A stretch of DNA of 64,000 nt from Hyphomicrobiales bacterium (lineage in GTDB: Bacteria > Pseudomonadota > Alphaproteobacteria > Rhizobiales > Methyloligellaceae), in the NCBI GenBank assembly GCA_021775555.1, contig JAJFHP010000057.1:150300-214299 (forward strand). Direction: 5' to 3'. The notes under the pieces were generated by a model. The model was not told where the DNA came from and did no database searches. It worked only from the letters and a program-made list of their open reading frames with translations. Shown piece after piece: positions 26,686 to 35,361 of the stretch. Numbering within the stretch: position 1 is the first letter of the stretch; each line of letters opens with the position of its first letter. A program made the translations under genes and the position numbers.

Positions 26686-27986
26686 CCGGAAAGATAGAAA
26701 ATTTTTCTGAATCCGAACGCCTTTACCAGCGTGCCTTGGAGGTCATACCGACCGCCAGCCAGACATTTTCGAAATCTGCGATGAATTATGTGCGAGGCGC
26801 GAGTCCCCTCTTCGCCGATCGAGGAGAGGGAGGACGGCTGTGGGATGTGGACGATAATCTCTATATCGATTTCGTACTCGGGCTCCTGCCCATCGTGCTT
26901 GGGTACAGCGATCCTGACGTGGATAAGGCGATCACTTTGCAGCTTGAGCGGGGAATTACCCTGTCGCTCGCCACAGAATTGGAGATCGAGCTTGCTGAGA
27001 GACTAGTAAAGCTCATCCCGTGCGCCGAAATGGTTCGTTTTGGAAAGAACGGAACGGATGGCACATCAGCCGCGGTACGCATCGCGCGTGCCGCCACAGG
27101 CCGGGATATCATTGTCGTCTGCGGCTATCACGGTTGGCAGGACTGGTATATCGGCTCAACGACGCGGCATCTGGGTGTGCCCGAAGCAGTACGCGATCTG
27201 ACGAAGACCTTTCCCTATAACGATGCTGCTGCTCTTGAGTATTTGCTTAACGAGAACAAGGACAAGGTTGCCGCCATCGTGCTGGAACCGATGGCTTTGA
27301 CGCAGCCAGAACCTGGTTTTCTGGAAGCCGTCCGGGATCTTGCTACACGCCACGAAGTGGTGCTGGTCTTCGACGAGATCATAACCGGGTTCCGAATTGG
27401 TATGGGCGGGGCCCAGAGCGAATTTGGCGTGACACCTGATATTGGGGTTTTCGGCAAGGCCATGGCGAACGGCATGCCCATATCAGCCATCACCGGGCGG
27501 CGCGATCTGATGCGCTATTTCGAGGATATTTTCATCTCGGGTACATTTGGCGGAGAGGCGCTTTCACTAGCGGCCTCTCTTGCGACGCTCAACAAGATGG
27601 AAGAGCAGAATGTGCCGCAAAAATTGAAAGCGATCGGTTCTGGTCTATGCAACCAGATTACAGAGAAACTTTCACAAGCCGGACTTGGTGAAACCTATTC
27701 ACGTGTTGGCGGGGACTGGTGGCCCGGTTTTGTTCCCAACCCGGACAGCGACAAGGATCCAATTCTGCTGACGAGCTTATTGCGCCAGGAACTGATAGCA
27801 AACGGTGTTCTTATGGGCACGACGCTTAATCTCTGCCTTGCTCACACCGAACCTGGTCTCATCGATGAGACGGTTTCAGCATTCGGCAAGGCATTGGCGA
27901 GCGTAGCCGAAGCGCTCGACGCTCCAGACCCGTGGCTGCTTCTTCGCGGCGAACCCATTCGTCCCGTATTTTCGGTACGCAGTTGA
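26682..27986 (+). CDS. Class III aminotransferase, glutamate-1-semialdehyde-aminomutase-like
   Basis: 434 residues from GTG 26682 (GTGA overlap). Motifs: GNVDDNLYIDFVLGLLP-type opening (WDVDDNLYIDFVLG), RFGKNGTDGTSAAVRIARA, GYHGWQDWYIGST, VFDEIITGFRIGMGGAQ and FGKAMANGMPISAITGR with the PLP lysine in GKAMANG. It resembles HemL but sits far from heme genes; paralogues are common in NulO/sps clusters next to SpsF-like proteins. It may aminate or isomerise a sugar or acyl precursor. Exact reaction unknown. Confidence 0.85.
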   Translation: MTGKIENFSESERLYQRALEVIPTASQTFSKSAMNYVRGASPLFADRGEGGRLWDVDDNLYIDFVLGLLPIVLGYSDPDVDKAITLQLERGITLSLATELEIELAERLVKLIPCAEMVRFGKNGTDGTSAAVRIARAATGRDIIVVCGYHGWQDWYIGSTTRHLGVPEAVRDLTKTFPYNDAAALEYLLNENKDKVAAIVLEPMALTQPEPGFLEAVRDLATRHEVVLVFDEIITGFRIGMGGAQSEFGVTPDIGVFGKAMANGMPISAITGRRDLMRYFEDIFISGTFGGEALSLAASLATLNKMEEQNVPQKLKAIGSGLCNQITEKLSQAGLGETYSRVGGDWWPGFVPNPDSDKDPILLTSLLRQELIANGVLMGTTLNLCLAHTEPGLIDETVSAFGKALASVAEALDAPDPWLLLRGEPIRPVFSVRS

Positions 27987-29680
27987 CAACACATCACAAG
28001 ACCAAATCTTCAACCGTGAGCATCTCCATGGCCAAGGAGTTTGGCTGGTCTTTGGTTGAAGGTGATGGCATCCAGTTGTGGACCAAGGGTTATGGTAAGA
28101 TACGCGATAGAGATGTACTGGCGCGGAAGCTCAGGCTTATCGGCTCAAAACCATCCGTTGCTGATGTTGAGAAAGTCATCAATTCGCTGGATGGGCATTT
28201 CGCACTCGTTGCTCAAGGGTGGAGCTGGACGATTGCCGCGGTTGACCGAGTGCGCTCAGTGCCGGTCGCCTATGGAGAAGGGTCACAGGGCTGGGTGATT
28301 AACGACCAGGCAGAGCGCCTGCGCCTGCAACTTGGTTTAGGTGAGAAAAATATCGATGCCGACGCTGCGCTGTCACTGGCAATGTCGGGTTACACCATCG
28401 ATGTGGGCACTCTCTATAAAGGCATCCATCAGCTTGGCCCTGGTGAGCTGGTGTTAATCTGCGATGGGGAAGAACCGCAAAGACAGAGATATTATTGCTA
28501 CAGGCCCTGGCGCGCAGACAAGCCATCTTACAATCGAAAAAAAGAAAATAAGGTGCTTGCGGATACATTGCTCCAGATTGTCGACGAGATGATGTCTGGC
28601 ATAGGAGACCGGCTTCTCGTTGTGCCGCTTTCTGCCGGGCGCGATTCCCGGGCTATCGTCAGCGCGGCCAGCCATCTGGGTTATAAAAATATCCGAACCT
28701 TTGCTTATGGCCAGGAAGGCAATCACGAAGCCAAGACGAGTCGGTATATTGCCGAGCGGCTTGGATATGACTGGAAATTCGTACCTACTGACACATCTTC
28801 GATGAAGCGTCATTATGAGAGCGTTGAATGGCCCGCCTATTGCCGCTTTGCAGATTCACTTCAGTCGACTCCGTTCGTTCAGGATCTGCCACAGGCGCTA
28901 TCCTTGAAGAAAGAGGGCTATATCCCTGACGACGCGGTTTTCGCAAATGGCAACTCCGGCGACTATATTAGTGGTGCTCATATCAAAGCGGATATGTGTG
29001 AAGATGCTGAGGGAATGACTGTTGAACAGCGTCTTGCGCGCATCACTGCTTCTTTGTGCGAGAAACATTTCTCGCTTTGGCAGTCACTTCGCACACCGGA
29101 AAATTGCCAGCAAATAGAGGATTTGTTGAAAGCCTCAATCATCAGATCTGGTGCAGAGGTAGCTGATCCGGCTGATGATTTCGGACTATATGAATATGCC
29201 GAGTTCCAGGATCGGCAATGCAAATATGTAATTTCTGGTCAGCGTATATACGAGTTTCTGGGTCACGAATGGCGACTGCCGCTTTGGGATAATTTATTGC
29301 TCGATTTCTTTGAAAGAATGCCGCTTGAAGCCAAGGTTGGTCAGCGGCTCTATGCGGACACTCTAATACAGGAGAACTGGGGTGATGTCTGGCGGGACGT
29401 ACCAGTTAACCGCCGATCAATCAAACCAAACTGGGTTCGCCCATTTCGTTTCCTGGCAAAAGTTGCTCACGCTCCGTTTGGCAAGTCCGCATGGCATGAT
29501 TTTGAAAAACGGTATTTCAGCTACTGGATGGAACTCGGGGCGCAATCTGCAATCCGATCCTACAGGCAGGTATCCAGTGACAGGCGATGTGCAAGACATG
29601 GCGTTGCATGGTTGACCGAGGCTTACCTTGCCAGACATACCCTGGAATATGATGGGGGGGTTATAAGCCAAGATGCCTAG
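27983..29680 (+). CDS. Asparagine-synthase-like amide ligase lacking the glutaminase Cys
   Basis: About 565 residues from TTG 27983 (TTGA overlap with the aminotransferase, the pattern of this operon); GTG 28016 or ATG 28028 are alternatives. The ATP-pyrophosphatase motif is LSAGRDSRAI near residue 216, with a C-terminal domain typical of AsnB. The N-terminal third keeps the fold of the glutaminase domain (HFALVAQGW, SVPVAYGEG, YTIDVGTLYKGIHQLGPGE) but has no Cys2, so it cannot release ammonia from glutamine. Such proteins adenylate a carboxylate and join it to an amine. A NulO carboxylate or acyl substituent is a possible substrate. Confidence 0.78.
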   Translation: MTTHHKTKSSTVSISMAKEFGWSLVEGDGIQLWTKGYGKIRDRDVLARKLRLIGSKPSVADVEKVINSLDGHFALVAQGWSWTIAAVDRVRSVPVAYGEGSQGWVINDQAERLRLQLGLGEKNIDADAALSLAMSGYTIDVGTLYKGIHQLGPGELVLICDGEEPQRQRYYCYRPWRADKPSYNRKKENKVLADTLLQIVDEMMSGIGDRLLVVPLSAGRDSRAIVSAASHLGYKNIRTFAYGQEGNHEAKTSRYIAERLGYDWKFVPTDTSSMKRHYESVEWPAYCRFADSLQSTPFVQDLPQALSLKKEGYIPDDAVFANGNSGDYISGAHIKADMCEDAEGMTVEQRLARITASLCEKHFSLWQSLRTPENCQQIEDLLKASIIRSGAEVADPADDFGLYEYAEFQDRQCKYVISGQRIYEFLGHEWRLPLWDNLLLDFFERMPLEAKVGQRLYADTLIQENWGDVWRDVPVNRRSIKPNWVRPFRFLAKVAHAPFGKSAWHDFEKRYFSYWMELGAQSAIRSYRQVSSDRRCARHGVAWLTEAYLARHTLEYDGGVISQDA

Positions 29681-30416
29681 TGAATTTACCCACGTTGGCT
29701 ACAAGGCGCTGATAAATGCCTTGCTTGAGCAGGGATATCAGGCTCACAGCTATGATGACGCCAACCCTGAAGAACGCCATCTCATTTTGCGGCATGATAT
29801 CGATATATCATTGCAAGCGGCTGAAGACTTGGCCGAGATTGAGAACGGGCTAGGGGTAGCTGCGTGCTACTTCATTCTCCTCAGGACCGAGATGTACAAT
29901 CCGTTTTCTGAGGCATCCGGAAAATCACTGGCAGCCATTGCCGTACAGGGACATGACATAGGGCTGCATCTTGATGCTTCACTATACGGGAACGACATAA
30001 CCGCCCTCGATAAGGCCACGGAGGAGGAATGCGGAATACTTGAGGTCATAACGGGAGCCCCGGTAAAATATGTCAGTTTCCACCGTCCTGTTGAGGCACT
30101 TCACGGTCTGGCACAGACTTTGGCAGGACGCCGGCATGCTTATGAGCCCCGTTTCTTTTCTGAGATGGGATACTGCTCAGATTCTCGTGGGGCCTGGCAC
30201 TATGGTCATCCGCTCGATCATCCAGCCGTTTGTCAAGGGCGTGCCATGCAATTGCTGACACACCCGGTCTGGTGGTCGGATCAGGAAACAGGCGAACCGC
30301 TAACTAGACTGCGGTCGTTCGTCTCCGATCGGAACCGCTGGTTGAAGCAGCAATTGGCAGATAATTGCGAACCCTACAGAGCTGTGCTGGAAGAAGATGA
30401 CGCGGAGAATTCTTGA
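29673..30416 (+). CDS. Polysaccharide-deacetylase-like protein
   Basis: 247 residues from ATG 29673, overlapping the previous gene by 8 bases. The metal-site motifs LRHDIDISL (Asp pair, about residues 33-41), GHDIGLHLDASLY (His) and VSFHRP match the NodB/polysaccharide-deacetylase (carbohydrate esterase 4) superfamily in the variant found in sugar-modification clusters. No signal peptide, so it acts in the cytoplasm. It may remove an N-acyl group from a nucleotide- or lipid-linked sugar. Confidence 0.78.
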   Translation: MPSEFTHVGYKALINALLEQGYQAHSYDDANPEERHLILRHDIDISLQAAEDLAEIENGLGVAACYFILLRTEMYNPFSEASGKSLAAIAVQGHDIGLHLDASLYGNDITALDKATEEECGILEVITGAPVKYVSFHRPVEALHGLAQTLAGRRHAYEPRFFSEMGYCSDSRGAWHYGHPLDHPAVCQGRAMQLLTHPVWWSDQETGEPLTRLRSFVSDRNRWLKQQLADNCEPYRAVLEEDDAENS

Positions 30417-30483
30417 GCACATACTAGTGCTATCAGTATCAGTCTCCCGGTAATTGATAGCCGGGCCAATAAAACAAGAAACC

Positions 30484-31176
30484 ATGACAACAGTAGCAAT
30501 CCATCAACCGAACTACATGCCTTGGCTGGGCTATTTCAGAAAAATTGCCTTATCTGATATTTTCGTATTTTACGACAATGTGCAGATGCCCATGGGTAAA
30601 AGCCTGGTATCCCGGAACCAGTTCAAATCACCCCAAGGACTTAAATGGTTGACTGTTCCAACTGTAAAGTCGGGCACCCCCGGGTTGATCCGGGAAACCT
30701 CTATTGTCTCGGGAAATTGGCCGGGCAAACATGTGGGAAGTTTGAAAAACTGGTATGGCGGAAGCAAGTGTCTGGATGATGTTTGTTCCATTCTTGAAGA
30801 CGCTTACCAAGTTGCTGATGGGAGCATCGCAACGCTGAACATTTCCATCATCAAAGCGTTGTGCAGTCTCTCAGGGCTGGCTGAGACACGCTTCGTCCTG
30901 GCATCTGAAATGAAGCATGGCATTGTCGGTTCAGAAAGCATCATGGAGATTTTAAAGGAGTTGGAGGCCAGCAAATATCTGACTGGTCAGGGAGCCGGAT
31001 CGATGCGGCACCTCGATATTGAGAGTATGGTTGAGCAGGGAATTCAAACGGAGTTCCTGTCGACCGAATTTGCTCCTTATCCCCAGCGTCATGGAGAATT
31101 CGAACCCGGGCTTTCTGCTGTGGATGCCTTGCTGAATATCGGGCCAGATGCTTTTCGGGACCTGCTGTCTCTCTGA
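30484..31176 (+). CDS. wbqC: WbqC-family protein
   Basis: About 230 residues from ATG 30484, followed at once by VAIHQPNYMPWLGYFRKI, the defining WbqC opening; an upstream ATG at 30454 adds ten unlikely residues. Further family motifs: FVFYDNVQM, SRNQFKSPQGLKWLTVP and STEFAPYPQ near the end. WbqC proteins occur in O-antigen clusters, often with aminosugar acylation or amidation genes, but their reaction is not firmly established. One base separates its stop from the MBOAT start. Confidence 0.85.
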   Translation: MTTVAIHQPNYMPWLGYFRKIALSDIFVFYDNVQMPMGKSLVSRNQFKSPQGLKWLTVPTVKSGTPGLIRETSIVSGNWPGKHVGSLKNWYGGSKCLDDVCSILEDAYQVADGSIATLNISIIKALCSLSGLAETRFVLASEMKHGIVGSESIMEILKELEASKYLTGQGAGSMRHLDIESMVEQGIQTEFLSTEFAPYPQRHGEFEPGLSAVDALLNIGPDAFRDLLSL

Positions 31177-31177
31177 C

Positions 31178-32647
31178 ATGCTGTTCAATTCATTCACATT
31201 TTTGTTCGTTTTCCTGCCTGCAGTGCTGATCGGGTTCGCCGCTGCAGTGCGCTTCGGTGCAGGCCGGACTGCACTCCAGATATCTTTATTCGCAGCGTCC
31301 TGTATCTTCATCGGGGCGAGCGGTCTTCTCAGCCTTGGCCTGTTGCTGATCAGCCTTGGAATGAATTACGTCTTATTGCGTTGGATGGCCGCGAGCGAGG
31401 GAGAACGGGTTCGCCGACTGATCCTGATACTCTCAGTTAGTGCAAATCTTTCGCTGATTGCCGTGTTCAAATATGCGGACTTTATTGGCCAAAGCTTTGC
31501 TGCGGTGAGCGGTCTGGATATCCCCCGGGCAGGAGTTGAGCTGCCGCTAGCAATATCCTTCTATACATTCCAACAAATTGCCCTGATCATAGACAGCTGG
31601 CGTCATAAATGGGAATGCCCACCATTAGCGAAGCTGGCCGTGTTCGTAACATTTTTCCCGCAATTGATTGCGGGGCCGATTGTACGCTTTGACGAGATTG
31701 AGAAAGATCTCGATGCACTGGGCAGCATCAAGAGCAGGAATCTCGCAATAGGCGCCGGAATTATCGCCGTTGGTCTTTTCAAGAAGGCTGTCATTGCAGA
31801 CAGCTTGGCGCCTGCAGCCAATCTTTTTTTTGCGGGTGTCGAGGCTGGTGCAGAGCCTGCGCTGTTCGAGGCATGGGGCGGCGCGCTGGCCTACACCTTC
31901 CAGCTCTATTTCGATTTTTCCGGTTATTCCGACATGGCAATCGGCCTTGCTGCTTTGTTTGGTATACACATACCTACGAATTTTTATTCACCCTATAAGG
32001 CCACATCCATCATTGAGTTCTGGAGTCGCTGGCACATGACTTTGTCGCGGTTTCTACGGGACTATCTCTACATACCACTGGGGGGCAATCACGACGGGAT
32101 TACAGCACGTTGGCGCAACGTGCTGGTGACAATGCTACTGGGTGGTTTATGGCACGGGGCATCATGGAACTTCGTAGTCTGGGGTGGCATGCACGGAATA
32201 CTGATAGCAGGAAACCATTTGGCTAGACGGCTTGGTCTGACTGTCACCAGTTGGCTGGGCTGGGCTTTGACTTTTCTTGCAGTTGTACTTTGCTGGGTGG
32301 TTTTCCGCACACATGATATGAGTGCGGCTGTCAGGATTTATGCCGGGATGGCAGGGTTGAACGGTATTGTCATTCCTGAGCGCCTTGAAGCTCTCCTGGG
32401 GCAGGCACTTCATTGGCTACCCGTCATCAAGTTTGCCTCATCTGAATTGCTTCGGGTCCCAACAGTGGCGTGGATACTTTTTGCAGGGATGGTTGCATTG
32501 CTGTTTCCCAACACAGAACAGTTATTTCGCGAGCGCCAGGTTTCTCACTTATTCATTGCCAGGAATGCCATTGCCTTCGGGATGATTGCGGCCGTTGGGT
32601 TTCTGGGTATCCATCAGGCGGTTGAGTTTGTGTATTTCAGGTTCTGA
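31178..32647 (+). CDS. MBOAT-family O-acyltransferase (first copy)
   Basis: About 489 residues from ATG 31178 (MLFNSFTFLFVFLPA). Multiple membrane segments. Motifs: ISFYTFQQIALIID, FFPQLIAGPIVRFDE, YFDFSGYSDMAIGLA, FWSRWHMTLSRFLRDYLYIPLGG and the catalytic histidine in GGLWHGASWNFVVWG. This is the AlgI/PatA type, which moves acyl groups across the inner membrane to periplasmic or lipid-linked polysaccharide. It pairs with the SGNH-like protein downstream (TGATG overlap), as in alginate- or peptidoglycan-acetylation systems. A paralogous pair is at 57437. Confidence 0.92.
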   Translation: MLFNSFTFLFVFLPAVLIGFAAAVRFGAGRTALQISLFAASCIFIGASGLLSLGLLLISLGMNYVLLRWMAASEGERVRRLILILSVSANLSLIAVFKYADFIGQSFAAVSGLDIPRAGVELPLAISFYTFQQIALIIDSWRHKWECPPLAKLAVFVTFFPQLIAGPIVRFDEIEKDLDALGSIKSRNLAIGAGIIAVGLFKKAVIADSLAPAANLFFAGVEAGAEPALFEAWGGALAYTFQLYFDFSGYSDMAIGLAALFGIHIPTNFYSPYKATSIIEFWSRWHMTLSRFLRDYLYIPLGGNHDGITARWRNVLVTMLLGGLWHGASWNFVVWGGMHGILIAGNHLARRLGLTVTSWLGWALTFLAVVLCWVVFRTHDMSAAVRIYAGMAGLNGIVIPERLEALLGQALHWLPVIKFASSELLRVPTVAWILFAGMVALLFPNTEQLFRERQVSHLFIARNAIAFGMIAAVGFLGIHQAVEFVYFRF

Positions 32648-33606
32648 TGGTGATGAATTCACTTAGCTTTCTGGCCCTGATTGCGGCTTCCGCAACGGCC
32701 ACTCTGGCACTCCTTCTGGTGTTCGTTGTGCTTGTTGATCCATATGGTCTTTATGGGAGCGCCATCGCGCCATCGCTCACTAAGAACAAATATAAGATGA
32801 GCGCCTTTGAACGCATCACCAAGCCCGTGACAGTCTGCCGGCGAAAGCCAAAAGCCGTCATACTGGGTTCATCCCGGGCTGCGGTAGGCCTGCGGCCCGC
32901 AAGCCTCTCGAAGCGGACGGGCCCAGCCTATAATTTTGGCATTAACGGTGCCTATCTGATGGAAATAAATCAGGCTCTGAGGGCGTCAGTTGAGTGCGGT
33001 GTTAAAACGGCCTTGTATGGACTGGACTTCTTCACCTTCACTAAGGTGACGCGGGCGCGGGCGAAACAAGTGCAGGATGTTCGCGGTGGTTTCTCCTGGC
33101 GAAGGAGCGCGGCATTTTCGCGTCATACAATAAGCCTACAGGCGGTTACAGATTCTCTCTACACCCTTTGGGGAAACATTCGTGGCCTTGAACCCTCCCA
33201 CAACAGGGCGGGAATGTATGTGCATTACGATCCCGCCAATGTGCCGTTCCTCAGTCCGTCCGCAGAACAACGCAAGCCATTTGAAAACGCCTACAAGATG
33301 TTCAATGATATGCTGGCGTTTGCGAAACGCAACGATATCGATCTGCGAATTTTCACCTCACCCGTCTATGGGTCTCATCAGCGTAAGGATCCAGTCTACA
33401 CGGCATGGTTTGTCCGAGTGACAACCCTTGCTGCAAACTATGGTTTTCGCATCTACGACATGGCTGCCAATGCGGACTACACCGCCGATCGCGGTAATTT
33501 CTATGATGTCAGCCATTACCGGACGGACATTGGAGATCGTATTATCGGCGTGATTTTCAAGCCAGAGCTACGAACTTATCCGGATAGAGTCAGACATGCA
33601 AAATGA
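32647..33606 (+). CDS. SGNH-hydrolase-like membrane-anchored partner of MBOAT
   Basis: 319 residues, one N-terminal membrane anchor (about residues 6-30) followed by a periplasmic domain. VILGSSRAAVGLRP (about 75-88) is the serine block of SGNH-like proteins, FGINGAYLME the glycine/asparagine block, and DVSHYRTDIGDRI near 288 carries the Asp-His pair. Such proteins take the acyl group from the MBOAT partner and place it on the glycan. Overlap with the MBOAT stop and with the following GNAT (ATGA) supports co-expression. Confidence 0.78.
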   Translation: MVMNSLSFLALIAASATATLALLLVFVVLVDPYGLYGSAIAPSLTKNKYKMSAFERITKPVTVCRRKPKAVILGSSRAAVGLRPASLSKRTGPAYNFGINGAYLMEINQALRASVECGVKTALYGLDFFTFTKVTRARAKQVQDVRGGFSWRRSAAFSRHTISLQAVTDSLYTLWGNIRGLEPSHNRAGMYVHYDPANVPFLSPSAEQRKPFENAYKMFNDMLAFAKRNDIDLRIFTSPVYGSHQRKDPVYTAWFVRVTTLAANYGFRIYDMAANADYTADRGNFYDVSHYRTDIGDRIIGVIFKPELRTYPDRVRHAK

Positions 33607-34097
33607 ACCCTAAATCTTCCCCAACCGATGAGCCGGGAGACAATGCTGAGTTGATTGTGCGGCAACTGGATCGGGCGGAAGTCGTCGCGCATCTCGAAGC
33701 TTTTTTGGCCGTAGCCGATGACGTTATCGGAGAATATTGGGATGAAAGCCATTTCTTGGCCGAGAGAGACCAAAAATGGGAATTGTCGTTCGCGGCCTGG
33801 AAGAATGTGACACCTGTTGGCTATGCCATCATTTCAGAACGTGCACCGGGCCACGCCCACCTGCATCATTTCATGGTCAAGGCGCAGATGCGTGGTTTCG
33901 GTGTGGGCCAGATGCTTGCGGAATCGATGATCTCTTTGGTTTCAGCCAAGGGATATCAAAAGCTTACACTCAAAGTTGAAAGCAATAATCACGGTGCCCG
34001 GCAGTTTTACCGCCGCCTCGGCTTTACTGAAATGCATGTTGAAGAGTCTCGGCTTTGGTATGTCCTTATGATGAAGGAACCAGAAGTTGGGTGCTGA
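33603..34097 (+). CDS. GNAT-family N-acetyltransferase
   Basis: 164 residues from ATG 33603 (ATGA overlap). The acetyl-CoA-binding segment is MRGFGVGQMLAESMI (about 98-112) and the C-terminal VESNNHGARQFYRRLGFTEM is a standard GNAT end. Substrate unknown; it is the last gene of the long plus-strand block, so sugar acetylation is likely but not shown. Confidence 0.82.
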   Translation: MNPKSSPTDEPGDNAELIVRQLDRAEVVAHLEAFLAVADDVIGEYWDESHFLAERDQKWELSFAAWKNVTPVGYAIISERAPGHAHLHHFMVKAQMRGFGVGQMLAESMISLVSAKGYQKLTLKVESNNHGARQFYRRLGFTEMHVEESRLWYVLMMKEPEVGC

Positions 34098-34173
34098 TCA
34101 TGGACTTTAGTCATCTGCCTACTGCTACCATTCACTTTGGGGAATACGTAGTGAATTTATCCTCCACCTAGCG

Positions 34174-35361
34174 ATGCGTGTCCTGTGTCTCGATATCGAG
34201 GGCGGTTACGGCGGCTCATCGCGCTCTTTGTATGAGAGCGTGCGCAATCTGCACGGCAACGTGGAGATTGAGGTCTGGTGCCGCAGGGAAGGGCCGATCC
34301 AACCTCGTTACGAAGCGCTTGGCGTTCCCTGTAGGGTTGTACCAACCATGCTCCATATCAGTTCGCTACCGCGGCTTTCGCGCAACTTCTATGCCTTCGG
34401 CCAATTTGCGATGAACTGGCGCGGAAGTGGTCGATTTCGCCAGGAGTTGTTGCGCGCCGCAGATGAGCGCTTCGATGTGGTCCATTTCAATCACGAGGGT
34501 TTGTTTCTGCTTTTGCGCTGGCTCAGATCACAGCTTGGGCGCCAGAAGCCGATGACCATGCATATCCGCACCCATCTGCCCTCGACGGTTTTCTCTCGCT
34601 GGCAATACCGGACAATTGCAGGTGCAGCGGATCGTCTTGCATATATCACCGGGAATGAACGCGAGCGCGTCAGTGAGCTTGCCGGACGAGAGGTTCCCGG
34701 CGACGTCATCTATAATATTGTGACCCCGCCCGGCACATCAGTGACCGCCGACCTAGATCTGGCGACGGATAAGCGTTTCAAGATTGCCGTGCTGTCCAAC
34801 TATGCATGGATACGCGGCATAGACCGGATGGTGGATGTTGCCTGCGCTTTGGCCGAGCGAGGGCGGCGTGATGTGCTGATCGTAATCGCGGGCGATATCA
34901 ACGTGAAAGGGTCGCTTCCCGGTCTGCTTGGCCGTATCGCACGATCAGGAGGCAATCTGGCTGATTATGCAAAACAGCGCGGTGTGGCTGACATGTTCCG
35001 TTTCCTGGGTCATGTATCTGACCCCCAGCCTGTCCTGGCGGCTTGTGACATCCTGGCCAAGCCCACGCGCGAATATAATCCGTGGGGACGGGACATACTT
35101 GAAGCCATGGCGTTCGCTGTGCCGCCGATGACAATTGGCAGTTATGACCGTTTCGTGGAACAGGGAGTCACGGGAATTCTTCATCGTGAATTTGATGCAG
35201 ATGAGTGGGCAAAAGAGATTGCCGCACTGTCGGATGACAGCTCGCGTCTTGAAAGCCTGTGCGCTGCCGCAGCCTTGCGTGTCGGGAAACTGTGTGATGG
35301 CCCATCACGGGCGGAGGACTTACTTGGCCTGTGGAATGCCGCGCATCGTCAAACGATGTAA
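34174..35361 (+). CDS. Glycosyltransferase family 4 protein
   Basis: 395 residues from ATG 34174, GT-B fold. The N-terminus LCLDIEGGYGGSSRSLYESV is a typical acceptor-domain opening. The donor domain includes VLSNYAWIRGIDRMVDVA, RFLGHVSDPQPVLAACDILAKPT and NPWGRDILEAMAFAVPP, the E-x7-E-like motif of GT4. It faces legB tail to tail, with a 13-base overlap at 35349-35361. Sugar specificity cannot be told. Confidence 0.85.
   Translation: MRVLCLDIEGGYGGSSRSLYESVRNLHGNVEIEVWCRREGPIQPRYEALGVPCRVVPTMLHISSLPRLSRNFYAFGQFAMNWRGSGRFRQELLRAADERFDVVHFNHEGLFLLLRWLRSQLGRQKPMTMHIRTHLPSTVFSRWQYRTIAGAADRLAYITGNERERVSELAGREVPGDVIYNIVTPPGTSVTADLDLATDKRFKIAVLSNYAWIRGIDRMVDVACALAERGRRDVLIVIAGDINVKGSLPGLLGRIARSGGNLADYAKQRGVADMFRFLGHVSDPQPVLAACDILAKPTREYNPWGRDILEAMAFAVPPMTIGSYDRFVEQGVTGILHREFDADEWAKEIAALSDDSSRLESLCAAAALRVGKLCDGPSRAEDLLGLWNAAHRQTM

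Noticed and set aside
26682..27986. hemL, glutamate-1-semialdehyde aminomutase of heme synthesis
   Set aside because: The family matches, but the gene is embedded in a sugar operon, with no heme genes nearby; a sugar-related paralogue is more likely.
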